Numbered from the stretch's first letter, positions 22,510-34,344 are shown. The stretch: DNA of 64,000 bases from Trichobilharzia regenti (GCA_944472135.2 OX235263.1:20637379-20701378); one strand, 5' to 3'. Program-made: numbers and translations. The notes: a model not told the origin generated them from the sequence alone.

Positions 22510-23865
22510 TAATAATAATTTGACTCACTGAAAATACCCATTCAGTCATGAAGAAAATAAAAGACGAATTCAGTGAAGAAAATTTTTCTTCATTGACGAA
22601 ATCATCTTCACAAGCGCTGTACAATCTTATTTATATTTACCAAAAATTTATAGTAGTCTATTATTGAGTATTAGAAGAGGGCTGATACAGTTACTCACAG
22701 GTGGCTTGAAATGTAAATATAAAAGTTCTAAATTATGTAGTAATCAACAGCACAAAGTTACAAATTTGATAAGGTTAAAACTGCTATTGAGTGAGAATAC
22801 AGGCAGTTGAGTGTCAGTTTAACAAGAGGAGTGAAGAGGATGTGAAAGGAATACACGAGAGTGATAATAGTGAATTAATTCTCAAAACAAAAGCAAACTT
22901 AGAGTAAAATTATTAGTTAAAAAAAAACTATAGGGAAAGACTAGTGAGGAGGTTAAGACTATGGTAGAATAAGAGACTGGATAAACCTTTTGCTGCATAC
23001 AGAATTCTGAATTGTATTGACGAATCACCAACTCCTTCACCACACACAAATGCCGAAATCTGAAACTCATTGTACTAATTGGCCTCACCTTGTTGATAAA
23101 CTCGAAAGACAACTCTGGTGGAGCTAAGTGACTTAAGTTCGAGAATTGAGCTAGTAACTGTCTTGCATTTTCCTTCTGCTAAACACGCTGGATAATGTTC
23201 AGAGATGCGTTTGGGGAGTGTGTGCTCTGTGCGGCCAATATAACTAACTTTCCAGGAGCAGGTGAATTTATAAACACACAGTGAAGTGGCCCTAAGCTTC
23301 AGTTTATCCTTCACACATCGATCGATCATTTGTTAGCTGTAGAAATCGATTCGTCGCCCAGTCATAAAGAAGGCTTTTCTCAGTGATCTGGATAAGTGGT
23401 TCTTAAGGATCTCAGCCTCGATGTTACCTTTAAATTCAATGTTCATAAATAGCAGTTTATTCGGCACCATCTGGGTTCTTTCGGACTTTTGCTTTACCTT
23501 CATGTCTTTCTCGATAAATCTTGGAGGATATCCATTTTCCATGAGTACTCATCTGAGTATCTCCAGTTCCCCATCGATTGTAATACTGGTACATATCCTT
23601 CTAATTTTCTTGAGGATAACGAGTGGATCAGGTTTCTCTTTCTTCTCAAAAGGATCCAACTTTTTTTAATTTGTGTACTGACCATTACATGTTGTTTTCC
23701 TGTGGATTGGTCTTTGAAGAGAACCATTCCAAAAAATGGAATTCCGAGTACATTTCTGATTCCGACGTGAACTGGATCGCATGAATGCAGCCATTGAACT
23801 CTTTAGTTATCAATTCAATGTTGGTACTCTCGTCACATATGATGAAAGTACCATTCACATATCTT
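22510..23865 (-). pseudogene. Penelope-like element (lineage 1)
   Basis: Sense order on the minus strand: RT remnant with RYVNGTFIICDEST (the usual YVDD catalytic motif is degraded to YVNG), linker NGYPPRFIEKDMKVKQKS and LFMNIEFKGNIEAEILK, GIY-YIG domain CVYKFTCSWKVSYIGRTEHT with RISEHYPACL, then 3' UTR to about 22510 with AAAATACCCATTCAG near the end. An RTE-B copy abuts it at 23866. Closely related to 6650-8050. Confidence 0.82.
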
Positions 23866-24957
23866 TGGTCTGTCTGTCTGTTTTCGATATAGAACTTTGC
23901 ACAAATGTGCGCCAGTTCAAGTCGCCACACTCCGTGTAGCACGCGAAGCAAGAGAAGAAAGTACAAGAAAAGCATAATAGAAACAGTGAGCAGAGGTGTG
24001 AGACAAAGGAGTAATAAAGAAAAACAAAACAGTTTCATTGGTGGAGATCATATGTCACAAGGAGTGGATGCATCTGCGCCAGCCATTGAGAACGATCACT
24101 TTGAGCCATGTCACCAATTGTTTCCAACCATAGATTTTTACCGTCCCGAGGACCCCAGCCTGGAAGTCTACACCTTCCTACGTGGCTTAGACCAACTGTT
24201 GTGGATTTCATTGACTGGTGCCATGTTTTTGTTTGACCGCCGTTAGCTTTTTTCCAGCCTGACCCTATATCCACTAACATTTCTCGTCGAGGGAGGCGAT
24301 CGATGACTAGGCATACGTAACACATGTCCTAACCATCTCAGTCTTTGTAACTTAACGACTTCGTCGATTGATTTCCCCTGTTTACCTAGAACTCGACGCC
24401 TAACTTCAATGTTGCTCACCTTATTATGCCACTTTACACGGGAAATAGAACGCAGCCACCTATGATCAAAGACAGCTAGTCTTTTCATGTCTTCCACTCT
24501 GAGAGGCCAGGTCTCACAACCATAAAGTAGGACGGAGCGGACTGATGAGCAGTACACCCGCCCTTTGGTCGATAGTCGGGTATCTCGTCTATACCAGAGT
24601 CGGCGTAAACTGGCAAATGCGAAACGAGCCCCCTGTATCCGTGCTGAGATTTCGTCAGAGATCAACCCGTTGGCACGGACTGATGGTACTTCCCAAATAA
24701 GTGAAGCGGTCAACGTGCTCTACCACTTCACTTCCTATTTTTAAACTAGGCGTCGCTGTAGTCCAGTCCTGTAACATCATCTTGCATTTGGCGGGAGCGA
24801 ATCGCATGCCAAACATTCGTAGATTGCGGCTCAAGGTGTTTAGAAGACTCTGCATTTCGTCAGCGTCTTCGCCTAGAAGGACTATATCGTCTGCATATTC
24901 CAAGTCAACGAGATTATTCCCCGGTAGCAAGTCAATCCCTGGTACAAATGGAAACTA
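23866..24957 (-). pseudogene. RTE-B non-LTR retrotransposon, 5'-truncated
   Basis: Longest RTE-B piece on this strand: LEYADDIVLLGEDADEMQSL carries the intact YADD catalytic motif, followed by RMFGMRFAPAKCKMMLQDW and FTYLGSTIS. In a second frame are ARFAFASLRRLWYRRDTRLS, YCSSVRSVLLYGCETWPLR and QRLRWLGHVLRMPSHR. A frameshift near 24680 separates the two parts. The 3' end at GTCTGTCTGTCTG joins the Penelope-like RT at about 23866, suggesting insertion into it (inference). Confidence 0.82.
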
Positions 24958-25201
24958 TCGATATTCGGCCATAATATAATTTGCTCTATTCTAAAGCAGT
25001 ACTTATGATACAATATGTAATTCTCAGCATTTGGTACAATATATTATGCATCTAATTTACTCAAAAACATCAGCAAGCATAAAAAAATAATATTACAGGG
25101 TATACATAACCAGAATTAATAATAACAGCTTTTTGTTATTAGCAGTGACAGTAAAGTTAAAAATGCACAAAGTGTAAACTAATGATGCTAATGTTTTTGG
25201 C
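24958..25201 (-). mobile_element. CR1-like 3' UTR, distal part
   Basis: Matches 16010-16250 (ATCTAATTTACTCAA, then TTATTAGCAGTGACA). It is separated from the rest of the same element (26379-27720) by the RTE-A insertion flanked by TAAAGTTATAAGTT. Confidence 0.65.
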
Positions 25202-25215
25202 TAAAGTTATAAGTT

Positions 25216-26364
25216 GAACCTGGCTGTCATTATCCTGGAGAAGATTGGTTCCCACTGCATGAGAGCTTTGACTGCTGTTGGTGACATCACGATGGCCACT
25301 CCCTTGGTGTGCTGGTGATTTTCATCTGAATGGCCAGAAAAGATTAATGTCTCCCCAGTTGGTAGTTGGCATCTACGACATCCATTCCATCTGCTGTCGC
25401 AGATTCCAAACAATTCTATTCTATATTATTCTCATTTCTGCGGCTATCTGGGCAGCCTTTCCAGTTTCGTACATTGTACGAACATTCCAGGTACCCATCC
25501 TCATTTTTGCTTTCATCGAAAGAAGGAACATCGGCTGACTGGCTTCTCGAAGGCTTTCACCAGCCTGCGTCATTTCACTCCCACGATTCCAGCTAAAAAT
25601 AAGGTTACTGTTTATATTTTTAAAATTTTTAATATATTGATGCATTGAAGTTTCTGTAGCGGTTTGGTTGAGTTTGAAGGTGAAGTTGCTGGCATCGCGC
25701 CTCAACCCTCCGTCTTTATATTGGCTTGAAACCGGCTAGAAAACTAGCAAGCTAGTAGTCTAGGCGAGAAACACACACATTCATCTACCTGAAACCAATC
25801 TGGAAATCTTCGTCATTCAGAATCAACAACAAAATTCAGTCGGATTTTCAATACAAATGTCAAATCGGTTCAGTTCTCCTATACGAATCAGGAACTTGGC
25901 GAGCGGGTCACAAAGAATATTTCCAACAGCCTGCTGCAGACCTTTATTAACAAGAACTGTCTTCGCTCTATACTGAGGATCAGATGGTTGTGCCGGAAAG
26001 AATCACCAACAAAAAACTATGGGCACTAACAAACAAAACAAGAACCAATCGCCAACCAACAAATATGCAGGGGAGAGTGGATGTTGATGGATCGGACACT
26101 CGCTGAGGAGACCGCTGGTTAACATCGCGCGCGCGTCAGGCTATCGCTTGAGTGGAATCAGGCCGAAAGGGAATCGGCGAGTGGGATGTGAGTGCAAGGG
26201 TGACATGGAGGAGATCGTGTGAAGAGTAGTTGAAAGAGGAGTATGGACTAACATGTATGCAGGTGAAAAGTACAGCAGAAGGAAGACAGAAGTGTCAGGT
26301 GGAGACGTGCAGTTGAAGCCGTCCTATGTTCCACTAGGAACCCAAGGGAACAATAATACAATAA
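25216..26364. pseudogene. RTE-A, twin-primed 5'-inverted insertion
   Basis: Flanked by the exact 14-bp duplication TAAAGTTATAAGTT (25202-25215 and 26365-26378). Left segment 25216-25770 is antisense: reading its sense strand it begins at the element 5' end (CTCGCCTAGACTACTAGC), then EMTQAGESLREASQPMF, KMRMGTWNVRTMYETGKAAQ (AP-endonuclease start) and LIFSGHSDENHQHTKGVAIV. Right segment 25771-26364 is sense: RT C-terminal region and 3' UTR ending CTAGGAACCCAAGGGAAC. The RNA 5' end lies at the internal junction, as twin priming predicts. Confidence 0.85.
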
Positions 26365-26378
26365 TAAAGTTATAAGTT

Positions 26379-27720
26379 AATTGAAATAGTGTCACTATAC
26401 ATTAAAAATAGGAAAGAATAACAGAAATGACTTTTTTGCCAATAACATAGTAAATTGCAGGTTTCATGCTTAATACTATCTTTACCACATAGGACGCTGG
26501 CCAAATAAGGTATCACTGAGTTTTTTTATTTGGGTAGTCTTACCTGATGAGAGAATTTAGAGGGTATTGTGAGTCAGACAATATATATTTGGATCATTTC
26601 TCACATGAGTTCAAGTGTCCTTAAAATACAGTAGTAACGAGCCAGCCTAGTTGTGGCACAGCATTCGCCCAACTGACAATCTTTAATAACCTTCGCAGTT
26701 TGACATTATCCTTTTTCAATAGCCAAGGAAAGACTGAAGGAGAGCAGTAAAGTACAATATGTAAGATACAAGAGTTAACAAACGGAGCCAATTTCATCCG
26801 AATTACGTACGTTCGGTAAGAAAAAAGAAAAGAATAGAGAACAGCACCCTGAGAGAATCCAGCTTCACTGAGCAAGGCAGAAGAAAACTTCCCCCTATAG
26901 AGTATACTACATCCTGTTAGAGAAAAAAGAACGCAATCAGTTAACAGCCCAGTACTCAATTTTGTGGCTGAAGAAACATATTTAAAGATAGGCGTCTGTG
27001 CAGTCAAGAAAAGTGCATCGGGTATATTTGGCTCCTTTGTTTAAACAGGAAAAGAAAATTACACGATGAAAGGCAGAAGCAGTGGCATCTAAACTACTTC
27101 TGCCCTGTCTATAAACAAACCGTTTTTGGTAGTCGAAACCTTTCAAGGAGGGCTAAACATTGGGTTTAAGCAATTTCCCCAATAACTCCAATAGGTCTAA
27201 ATTTAAAATTATTATAACAATATGACTCGGGTATTGGGATTATTTTAATATCTTTCCATGTTCCAGGTACAACATTACAGGAAAAGAAAGTATCGAAAAT
27301 TTTTATATAAAGATAACGTAAAATATTAGCACATCTTCTAAGGACAGCAGCACGTACACAATCAGGACCAAGACTTTGGGAAGGTCTCAGAGATTGCAGA
27401 CATTTGAGGATGTCAATGGTGTTAAAACCATGAAAGTCACTAATCTATCTTGTTATTTGTATTATTAGGAATGAAGAAGTCATTAGGACAACGTATGATA
27501 GATTTGTTAAGAGTATTTGCATTAACGGAGGGAACAATAATACTTTACTAAACATTACCAGTAATATCGCTAAGAAGTTTTCAAGTGTTTGCGGAAGTTT
27601 TAAATGGTTATAAATAGTTTCTAAAAAGGGAATAGGAATGCTGATGATCCAAACCACCGTACCTGTGTCATTTACCAAAGGCACTTAAATCGGATCTGCT
27701 GTTTAGATCATGTTACCTAA
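26379..27720 (-). pseudogene. CR1-like element, RT remnant
   Basis: Minus strand: upstream fragment around VTDFINKSIIRSPND-like remnants (27684-27445), then SQGAVLYSFLFSYRTYVI (active copies PQGAVLSPFLF), APFVNSCILHIVLYCSPSVF and PWLLKKDNVKLRR, then the 3' UTR. Multiple stops. Continues at 24958-25201 beyond the RTE-A insertion. Confidence 0.65.
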
Positions 27721-27724
27721 GAAA

Positions 27725-28120
27725 CTATTGTTACATCAGTAGTTTTTTTTCATTTACGATCCACTTAATTCTACGCTAATTTCGAAATAGACAATGTATA
27801 TACGCTGAAAAAGGATACTTGAATTCATAATATGACAAAAAAAGATTTTAATCGTAAATTCCTCTCTCTATATTTTTTTTACCTAATGGTATATAATTTT
27901 AAGTGGCTTTTAATCGATTCAGTTATTATTATTATCGCATACACATACTCAATATCTAGATTTGTTTGTATAGGTGTAAGCGTGCGTTGAATATTGAATA
28001 AATTTTTGTGTATTTTATTGTGGCTGCTTATTTAAAATAGCGTGTTTTTATAAAGTAATATAATTTAGAAATGGTCTAAGTTGTAGGAATGAATAGAAAA
28101 TGATGTTTCGGTTTACAGGG
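27725..28120. other. Intron sequence, nothing recognised
   Basis: AT-rich spacer. Confidence 0.4.
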
Positions 28121-28490
28121 ATTTAATTGGTTACAGGATTTCATCATAAACTGACGCTGGCTAGAGAACAATTGGAAAACCAACTACGGAGTACTGAACA
28201 GCTGTCTTGTCCTAGTGCTTGGGAGTATTTGGCGGTAAGCATCCAACGCCAGAGTTCGAACCCAGGAGCTTCCGGGTACAAGACGAGCTAGTAGACCATT
28301 AAGCCATTCGGACTCGATCCAATGGCCAGCCCGTGAACTCCAGCTTCTATCAATTTACGACATAGCGCAACCACTAGCCATTGGCACCAGCGGGTACCTG
28401 TCCTAACGCCCGGTGTGCTTAACTCCACTGGTCCACAAGCTTGCCTTGTAACTAGAAGCTTTTGGGTTCAAACTCTGGCTGTTAGTAGTA
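28121..28490 (-). mobile_element. SM-alpha-like SINE, left (inverted) unit and centre
   Basis: TTCATCATAAACTGACGC, the complement of the hammerhead region (CTGTCTTGTCCTAGTGCTTG), then box B complement GTTCGAACCCAGGAGC and CGGGTACAAGACGAGC. A second box B-like GGTTCAAACTC in sense at 28465 begins the right unit, which is split by a solo LTR. Confidence 0.6.
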
Positions 28491-28494
28491 CTGT

Positions 28495-28799
28495 TGTAAC
28501 AACAGAAGACAAGGGCCGGCAACAGATCGTTTTATTCCGGAAATCAATACGTATTTATATATATTTCATGTACATTATTATAGCTTATTCAAGTAGACAA
28601 ACACAGTCTTCTGACTGGATGTTTCTGGTTTCTCGGAAAGTGAGGCCATGTATGTGCGAATCTTATTTGCCCACGTTAAGTCTGCTGTGATTGGTTGTTG
28701 AATCAGCTTTGTTCATATTTTCTGGCGGTCAATATTAGTGACCTAGAGATTGACGTAAATTAATGTCTACCAATTGGCTAGCAGCCTGCTCTCACTACA
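28495..28799 (-). mobile_element. Solo LTR (family L), inside SM-alpha
   Basis: About 305 bp, TGTAACAACAG to CTCTCACTACA, with CTGT on both sides (28491-28494, 28800-28803; a 5-bp ACTGT duplication also fits). Orientation inferred from AATAAAACGATCTGTTGCC on the minus strand (polyA signal near the 3' end). Similar copies are at 62177-62528 and 57308-57643. No internal region nearby, so a solo LTR formed by LTR-LTR recombination. A Ty3-type origin is likely but not shown. Confidence 0.75.
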
Positions 28800-28905
28800 C
28801 TGTGAAGGGTCCCAAACTAGGATGAAACAGCTGTTCAGTACTTCCTAATTGTTTTTCCAGTAGTTCTCTAACCGATATTAGCTTACAGTGAAATCCTGTA
28901 AAAAT
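28800..28905 (+). mobile_element. SM-alpha-like right unit with hammerhead relic
   Basis: GTGAAGGGTCCCAAACTAGG then ATGAAACAGCTG (core GAAA kept, CUGANGA damaged), GTTCTCTAACCGATATTAGC and the end GAAATCCTGTAAAA. Confidence 0.6.
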
Positions 28906-29199
28906 GATATTATTCGAATTTGTTTATAATATGAAATATTTCCACAGAATAAGACTTGATGGCGTGGTGATTATGAATTATTTAAGCATTTATTGAATAC
29001 TACTTAGGAGGTGACTAGAATCATTGGAGGAATGATTGCTTACTCTGACGTTTTAGCTCACCTCAGCAGTCGGACGTAGACGTCTAAGATGGAAATCATA
29101 CTTTTTTTTTCTCACATCTTACACTTTCAACAGTCGTGTCTGACAAAAGCTCACCAGCTATCAGAGATAATAGTGTGTCTGCATTTTCGCAATGATGGT

Positions 29200-30605
29200 T
29201 TGGTTTTAAAACACACAAAAAATGGTATTTCTGTAGTCAAAGCCGTTGTCAGCGGTCACAGGTTTGGGAGATATTAAAGGAACTGTTTGGATTATAGTTT
29301 TAGTCATGCAAAACAATTCAATATATCTAAAATATTCTTTAAAATATTTAGAAAAAATTTGAGCAAAGAATATCCTTTGTGACAATTTCATCTTCTGGCT
29401 GTACAGTGTCTGAGCCAAATTATTTTGGATGTATAAGTCAGATTTCTTAATGTGGATCCAAACTGCTTCAGTAATATGCAGTAGACGAACTCTTAAGTTG
29501 AAATTAAGATTAACTGATTTGTGGTAGATGAATTTGAAAACCTTATTAACATGAATCCTGTGTTCTGTATCCACAAGATGAGATAGAAGAACAATTAATA
29601 GTGTTCTCTGAGCTGGTTGGTTTAGTTGCAGAGCTTTCGTCGTCACCCTTCTGGACAACATCTTCAGCACAGTATTTAGCATAAAGTGAAATGATTTAAA
29701 TTTTTCCATGAGTGATAGAATTACGTCTGCCGGTAACCATCTTTACATATTTATTGACCATTTTCTATTGACTTGGATTTTAAACTTTCTGGTCATCTGA
29801 TTTACTTTTTATTAGTTGGTATATTTCGTCTTTATTTACGTGTTTATTAATTGCATTTTCGTTTGAGTACCAGGCTTCTAGGAATTCCCTGGCACATTTG
29901 GTGTTTCCTCTGGCTAAGATTTTGACATTATCCCAATCAAATTGATGTCCATAATTGTCTGTATGCATTGATACTAAAGAATTTATATAATGTCTTTTCA
30001 CGGCTGATTTGTGTTCTTGGATTCTTATTCGAAGGGGACGCCCACTTTGGCCGATGTAATGCTTGTTACAGTTCATACAATTTATTTTGTAAATGGTGTT
30101 AATTTTATCTCCTTTTTCTGTTGGAACTTTTGGTTTTCATAATATTGAATTAAGCGATTTTACTGGCTGGTTTGTGTGTTATATGTATATCAAACGGTTC
30201 CAGTGTTCTAGCTGTTATTTCAGAGATATTTCTCATGTATGGTAGGATGCATTTTCTTGTGGTCCTTGATGATGGTTCTTTGCTGGTGTTTTGATTCAAC
30301 TTTAAACACTTTTTGATAAAATCTTGTGGATAACCATCCTTTTTGAAGACGGTTTTTAGGTATTTTTCTTCCATTCTTTTCAATTCTGCAGTGCCATAAT
30401 ATGTTTGAACTCTTTTAAACAATGTCTGCACACATTTTCGTTTATGAGTAATTGGATTGTTGCTAGTATAGCTGAGTATTCGATCTGTGTGTGTGTGTTG
30501 ATTTTCTATATACTTGTGCTTCTAAATTTCCTGTGTTGGTTCTCCTGATCAAGACATCTAAAAATGGGATTCTGTTGTCTAATTCTTCTTCTCTTGTGAA
30601 TTTGA
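29200..30605 (-). pseudogene. Penelope-like element (lineage 2), 5'-truncated
   Basis: Sense order on the minus strand: RT tail with NRIPFLDVLIRRTNTGN and VYRKSTHTH (30600-30480, broken frame), LFKRVQTYYGTAELKRMEEK (30431 down), KDGYPQDFIKKCLKLNQN, then the GIY-YIG domain NCMNCNKHYIGQSGRPLRIR with IQEHKSAVKRHYIN and a C-terminal EAWYSNENAINKH (30076-29780). The tail continues to about 29200 with a long open but non-domain frame (29709-29206). The protein differs strongly from lineage 1. Confidence 0.82.
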
Positions 30606-30790
30606 TAGAAGAGCGCTATGAATGGATTTTGTTTGTCCTTTACTTAGCCATTCAGGATGATGTTCGAAAATTCGACGACAGACACGCCTAATTGTTCGAC
30701 CTATGTAACGGGATCCACAGGAGCAGTTAAATCGGTATGTACACATAGAAGAAGTTAAATTAGGCAGTTTATCTTTCACTGCCGAACGCG
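30579..30790 (-). pseudogene. GIY-YIG fragment of another Penelope-like element
   Basis: Minus strand: KDKLPNLTSSMCTYRFNCSC, GSRYIGRTIRRVCRRIFEHH and PEWLSKGQTKSIHS. Similar to the lineage-3 domain at 60923-61159 (CIYQFNCTYGDSYFG). It ends where lineage-2 RT sequence begins, so two Penelope-like elements are fused in the same orientation. Confidence 0.75.
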
Positions 30791-30794
30791 AAAT

Positions 30795-31320
30795 AGGGGG
30801 TTATTTTGAAGACAGAGCATAATTCAGCATCACTGAATGCTAATCTTACCGCGTTCCCTAGGCGGTAATTTTGAGGAATAGCATAAGATGAACAGGATAG
30901 AGTTCGACTATTTAAGTACATTTATATTTGCCACTTCGACGAAGCTTTTTAAGGAGTTTCGAGTAGTGATGAAGTTTACACACTACCATTTAAATGGGAA
31001 TAAAATTCGTAGGCTTCTGTTCGTACAGCAAACTTGACTACCTACCATCTATAGAGAGCCATAGAGTACAATGAGATATAAAAATTTGGGGATCTACTCT
31101 ATCTTAATTTTCTCTCTTATTCGCATTTTCATGAAAAATACAATTTTACCACAATGTTATCAACCTGCATTACGGTGGTAAATATCTTTGCTTCCACAAC
31201 TGTCCTGTTAGCATTTATACAATACCAAAGCCGTTAAAAATCATCTTCCATTCTAGCATAATCTGTTGGATCATTATTAAATCAAGGAGCTGCTGGTCAG
31301 AAGCTACCAATAAAGGTCTT
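30795..31320. other. Intron sequence, nothing recognised
   Basis: No supported feature. Confidence 0.4.
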
Positions 31321-31321
31321 T

Positions 31322-31565
31322 TTATTTTATTCCTATACCTTCCCAGTGGAACATACGGATTCCAGATAGAGGCTTGAAGTTTTGGGAGCAGTGGTGTTCA
31401 TTTTCAAGGGAAGAGGTTGCTAGCTCTATGCCAAACCCTCCCTCTTTACCAGTATTATTACCGGTTTAGTGAGGTGTAGGAGTGCGTTGGTGGCCTGTGA
31501 CCGAATCCCGGACCACATGAGGCTTGTTTAGCGAGCATTCTACCGCTGTGCCACCGATGCACACT
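31322..31565 (-). mobile_element. SINE-B, well preserved
   Basis: Complement of tail (CCTTCCCAGTGGAACATACG), body with GAGGTTGCTAGCTC, head with GTGACCGAATCCCGGACC and GAGCATTCTACCGCTGTGCC, ending CACCGATGCACAC. The head folds with paired ends TGCATCGG / CCAACGCA. Confidence 0.75.
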
Positions 31566-31569
31566 GGTA

Positions 31570-31988
31570 AAAGTAAATTACCATTTTATCTCAGAAAGGC
31601 TGTTTTGATGGCTTTATTTATTTTCTTTGACTACAAATATTTAAACTAGAGATTATTCAGTTTTTAGCGCAAATATTGATTGAATCAGATGAATGCACCA
31701 AAAATAGCCAGAAAATGCATAACTGCTGAAATTTACGTGTTTGTATTTATTAAAACTATTTCACTGGTAGGGAGAAATCACAATTTTCTTAACTTTATAT
31801 ATTTACAAATTTAGAACTTTGTTAATATTTATCATTCAAATAAATAATTGAATTTTACACATGTATTTTAACAAAGTGGTCAGCAGGGTGAAGTTACTAG
31901 TCTAATTTTCAGACATACTAATGAATAACAGTCCTTTAAACCATCCAATATAATATAATATACTTGTTTATTTGACGCCTATAAAATT
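31570..31988. other. AT-rich intron sequence
   Basis: Nothing recognised. Confidence 0.4.
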
Positions 31989-31989
31989 G

Positions 31990-32546
31990 TTGAATACAGT
32001 TATTGCTGTTATTATTTCTTTAGGTTCCAAGTGGAACATAGGGCTTTGATAGCATATCTCCTGTTTTGTGAAGTCTTTCTTGGCTGGTAACATGATTTCC
32101 AACAAGCTTTCATTTCTGTCCCATATAACCTCCTCCATTTTACCTTCGTATACACCCTCAACTCTTGGTTTCCTATTCGTCTGCCATTAGGAAGACTGTC
32201 TGGTGCGCAAAGTCACTTAGCAGCCTTCTCAACGTGTGTCCGATCCACCTTCAATTCTCCCAGCATACTTTTCAAGCAGTAGGCTCTCGGTTGGTTAATT
32301 TCCAGAGTCCCTAGTTGCTAATCTTTCCTGGACATTCAATCTTCAGTATCTGAGGGTAGGCATCTTCTGAAAAAAGCTTGCAGCAGACTGTTGGGAATGC
32401 TTTTCGTGACGCGCACGTCAAGTCTCTGAACCATATAGTAGAACTGAATGGCTCTACATTAGTGCTGAAAATCCCGATCTTTTTCTGTTTGTTGAGTTCA
32501 GCAAGTTTCTACGGTCTGTTTGTCATTTGCATTGGTTCATTATCTG
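31990..32546 (-). pseudogene. RTE-A 3' fragment, diverged
   Basis: Minus strand 3' end GTTCCACTTGGAACC next to TTATTATTT-type tail at 31995-32040. The RT C-terminal region follows, with complement of FVTRTSSL- and FSTNVEPFS-like segments (32400-32480). Diverged from the other copies. Confidence 0.6.
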
Positions 32547-32560
32547 TGATAAACTTTGAA

Positions 32561-33235
32561 TTATTATTGATCCCTTGGGTTCCTAGTAGAACATAGGACG
32601 GCTTCAACTGCACGTCTCCACTTGTCACTTCTGTCTTCCTTCTGCTGTACTTTTCACCTGCATACATGTTAGTCCATACTCCTCTTTCAACTACTCTTCA
32701 CACGATCTTCTCCATGCCACCCTTGCACCGACATCACACTGGCCGCTTCCCTTTCGGGTTCCGCTCGAGGGCCTGATGCGCGATGTCACCCGGTGTCCTC
32801 CTCAACGAGTGTGCAATCCATCTCTTCACTTTCTCCTGCATATTTGTTGGTTGGCGATTGGTTCCTGTTTTGTTTGTTCCCATAGTTTCTTGTTGGTGAT
32901 TCTTTCCGGCCCGGCCATCTGATCTTCAGTATAGAGCAAAGACGAACACTCCACGTACCCATCCTCATTTTTGCTTTCATCGAAAGAAGGCACATCGGCT
33001 GACTGGCTTCTCGAAGGCTTTCACCAGCCTGCGTCATTTCACTCCCCCGATTCCAGCTAAAAATCAGGTTACTGTTTATATTTTTAGAATTTTTAATATA
33101 TTGATGCATTGAAGTTTGTGTAGCGGTTTGGTTAAGTTTTGGGGGTGGAGTTGCTGGCATCACGCCCCAACCCTCCCTCTTTATATTGGCTTGAAACCGG
33201 CTAGAAAACTAGCAAGCTAGTAGTCTAGGCGAGGT
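32561..33235 (-). pseudogene. RTE-A, internally deleted (5' and 3' ends joined)
   Basis: Exact 14-bp duplication TGATAAACTTTGAA at 32547-32560 and 33236-33249. Right part 32945-33235 is the complete 5' end (ACCTCGCCTAGACTACTAGC to KAKMRMGTWSV). It joins directly at about 32944 to the 3' end (LCSILKIRWPGRKESPTRNY onward), both on the minus strand. This shows that the 5' end in 25216-25770 and the RTE-A 3' end belong to one family. Confidence 0.85.
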
Positions 33236-33519
33236 TGATAAACTTTGAAACAGAGAATTAATTCAATTTAAGAAGTATTTTCATAAAAACTTTGAATGAT
33301 TGTATAACCATGTTACTACCTCTCCCACTGTTCTCCACTGAAGTATCGTATTTGTGATACATTACATCACATTTGTAATAGCTACAGTCAGATTTATGAA
33401 TGTTTTGGCGATGAAAAATAGATTGCTTGGAAATATCTTAGGAGTTCGGGGTTCAGATGAAATTAGTAATGGTTGGATAATCATGAATTATCTTATGGTG
33501 AGCTGCCCAGGATCACACT

Positions 33520-33970
33520 ATTTGAGTGACTGACTTTCAGCATAGAACTTAGCAGCCAAGTGCAGCAGTTCGCCTTGCCACACTCCATATAGCACACAAG
33601 ATTAAACAATAGAGAGAGGAGAAAAAGAGAATCAGGAGAACTATAATAAGCAAAAATATAAGGCAGAATGACTGGTAACGGGGAAAGAAATGAAGGTTTA
33701 GCGGGTATGGCAGATGACGAAAAGTGAATACCTCTGCGCCATCGACGACTGCTCCGAGCAGTATTACCAATTGTCTTGAGCAGCTGATTCTTACCATCCC
33801 AATAACCACAACCAGGCAGCCTGTACCTTCCCAAATGACTCAAATCAACTGTTCAAGTCTTCATGGATTGATTGCAAGTATTGGTTTGACCACTTCCAAC
33901 GTTTTTCCAAGCTAATCTTATGTCAGATAACATTGCAAATCCACGAAGACGATGGTTTGATATGTGCAAG
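33520..33970 (-). pseudogene. RTE-B 3' fragment
   Basis: Minus strand with SHLGRYRLPGCGYWDGKNQL, then the 3' UTR ending near GACTGACTTTCAGC at 33525. Similar to 12900-13385. Confidence 0.65.
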
Positions 33971-34344
33971 ACATGTCCTAGAGATACTGCGTACTAATCG
34001 TGTTCAAGATTATCTTTTAACTACACGCATACCTCGGAAAGCATATATCAATGGGACATGGTAAGCAGTTTGTTTAGAATATGCAGAGGAGTAGTTCTTT
34101 CTCTAATATATTAAATCCTAATGGCATAAAACATGGCGGATGAACAACTGTGAATTCAGGCTTCCAAAGTGGAAAGAAATTCTCCAAGTTATAGTATGAA
34201 CGTACCAACTGATATTCTTCATCAGTTAATTAGTTCCTCTTCATTTCCTACATATAGCAGTAGAATCGATTATGCGACGTAAAACTTATCACTTATCAGT
34301 ATCAGTAACTGGAAAACACTCATATCAGATATTAATACTGACTA

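Noticed and set aside
29206..29709. 168-codon minus-strand frame as a host gene
   Set aside because: It lies in the 3' region of a Penelope-like element, shows no domain and has no splice sites.
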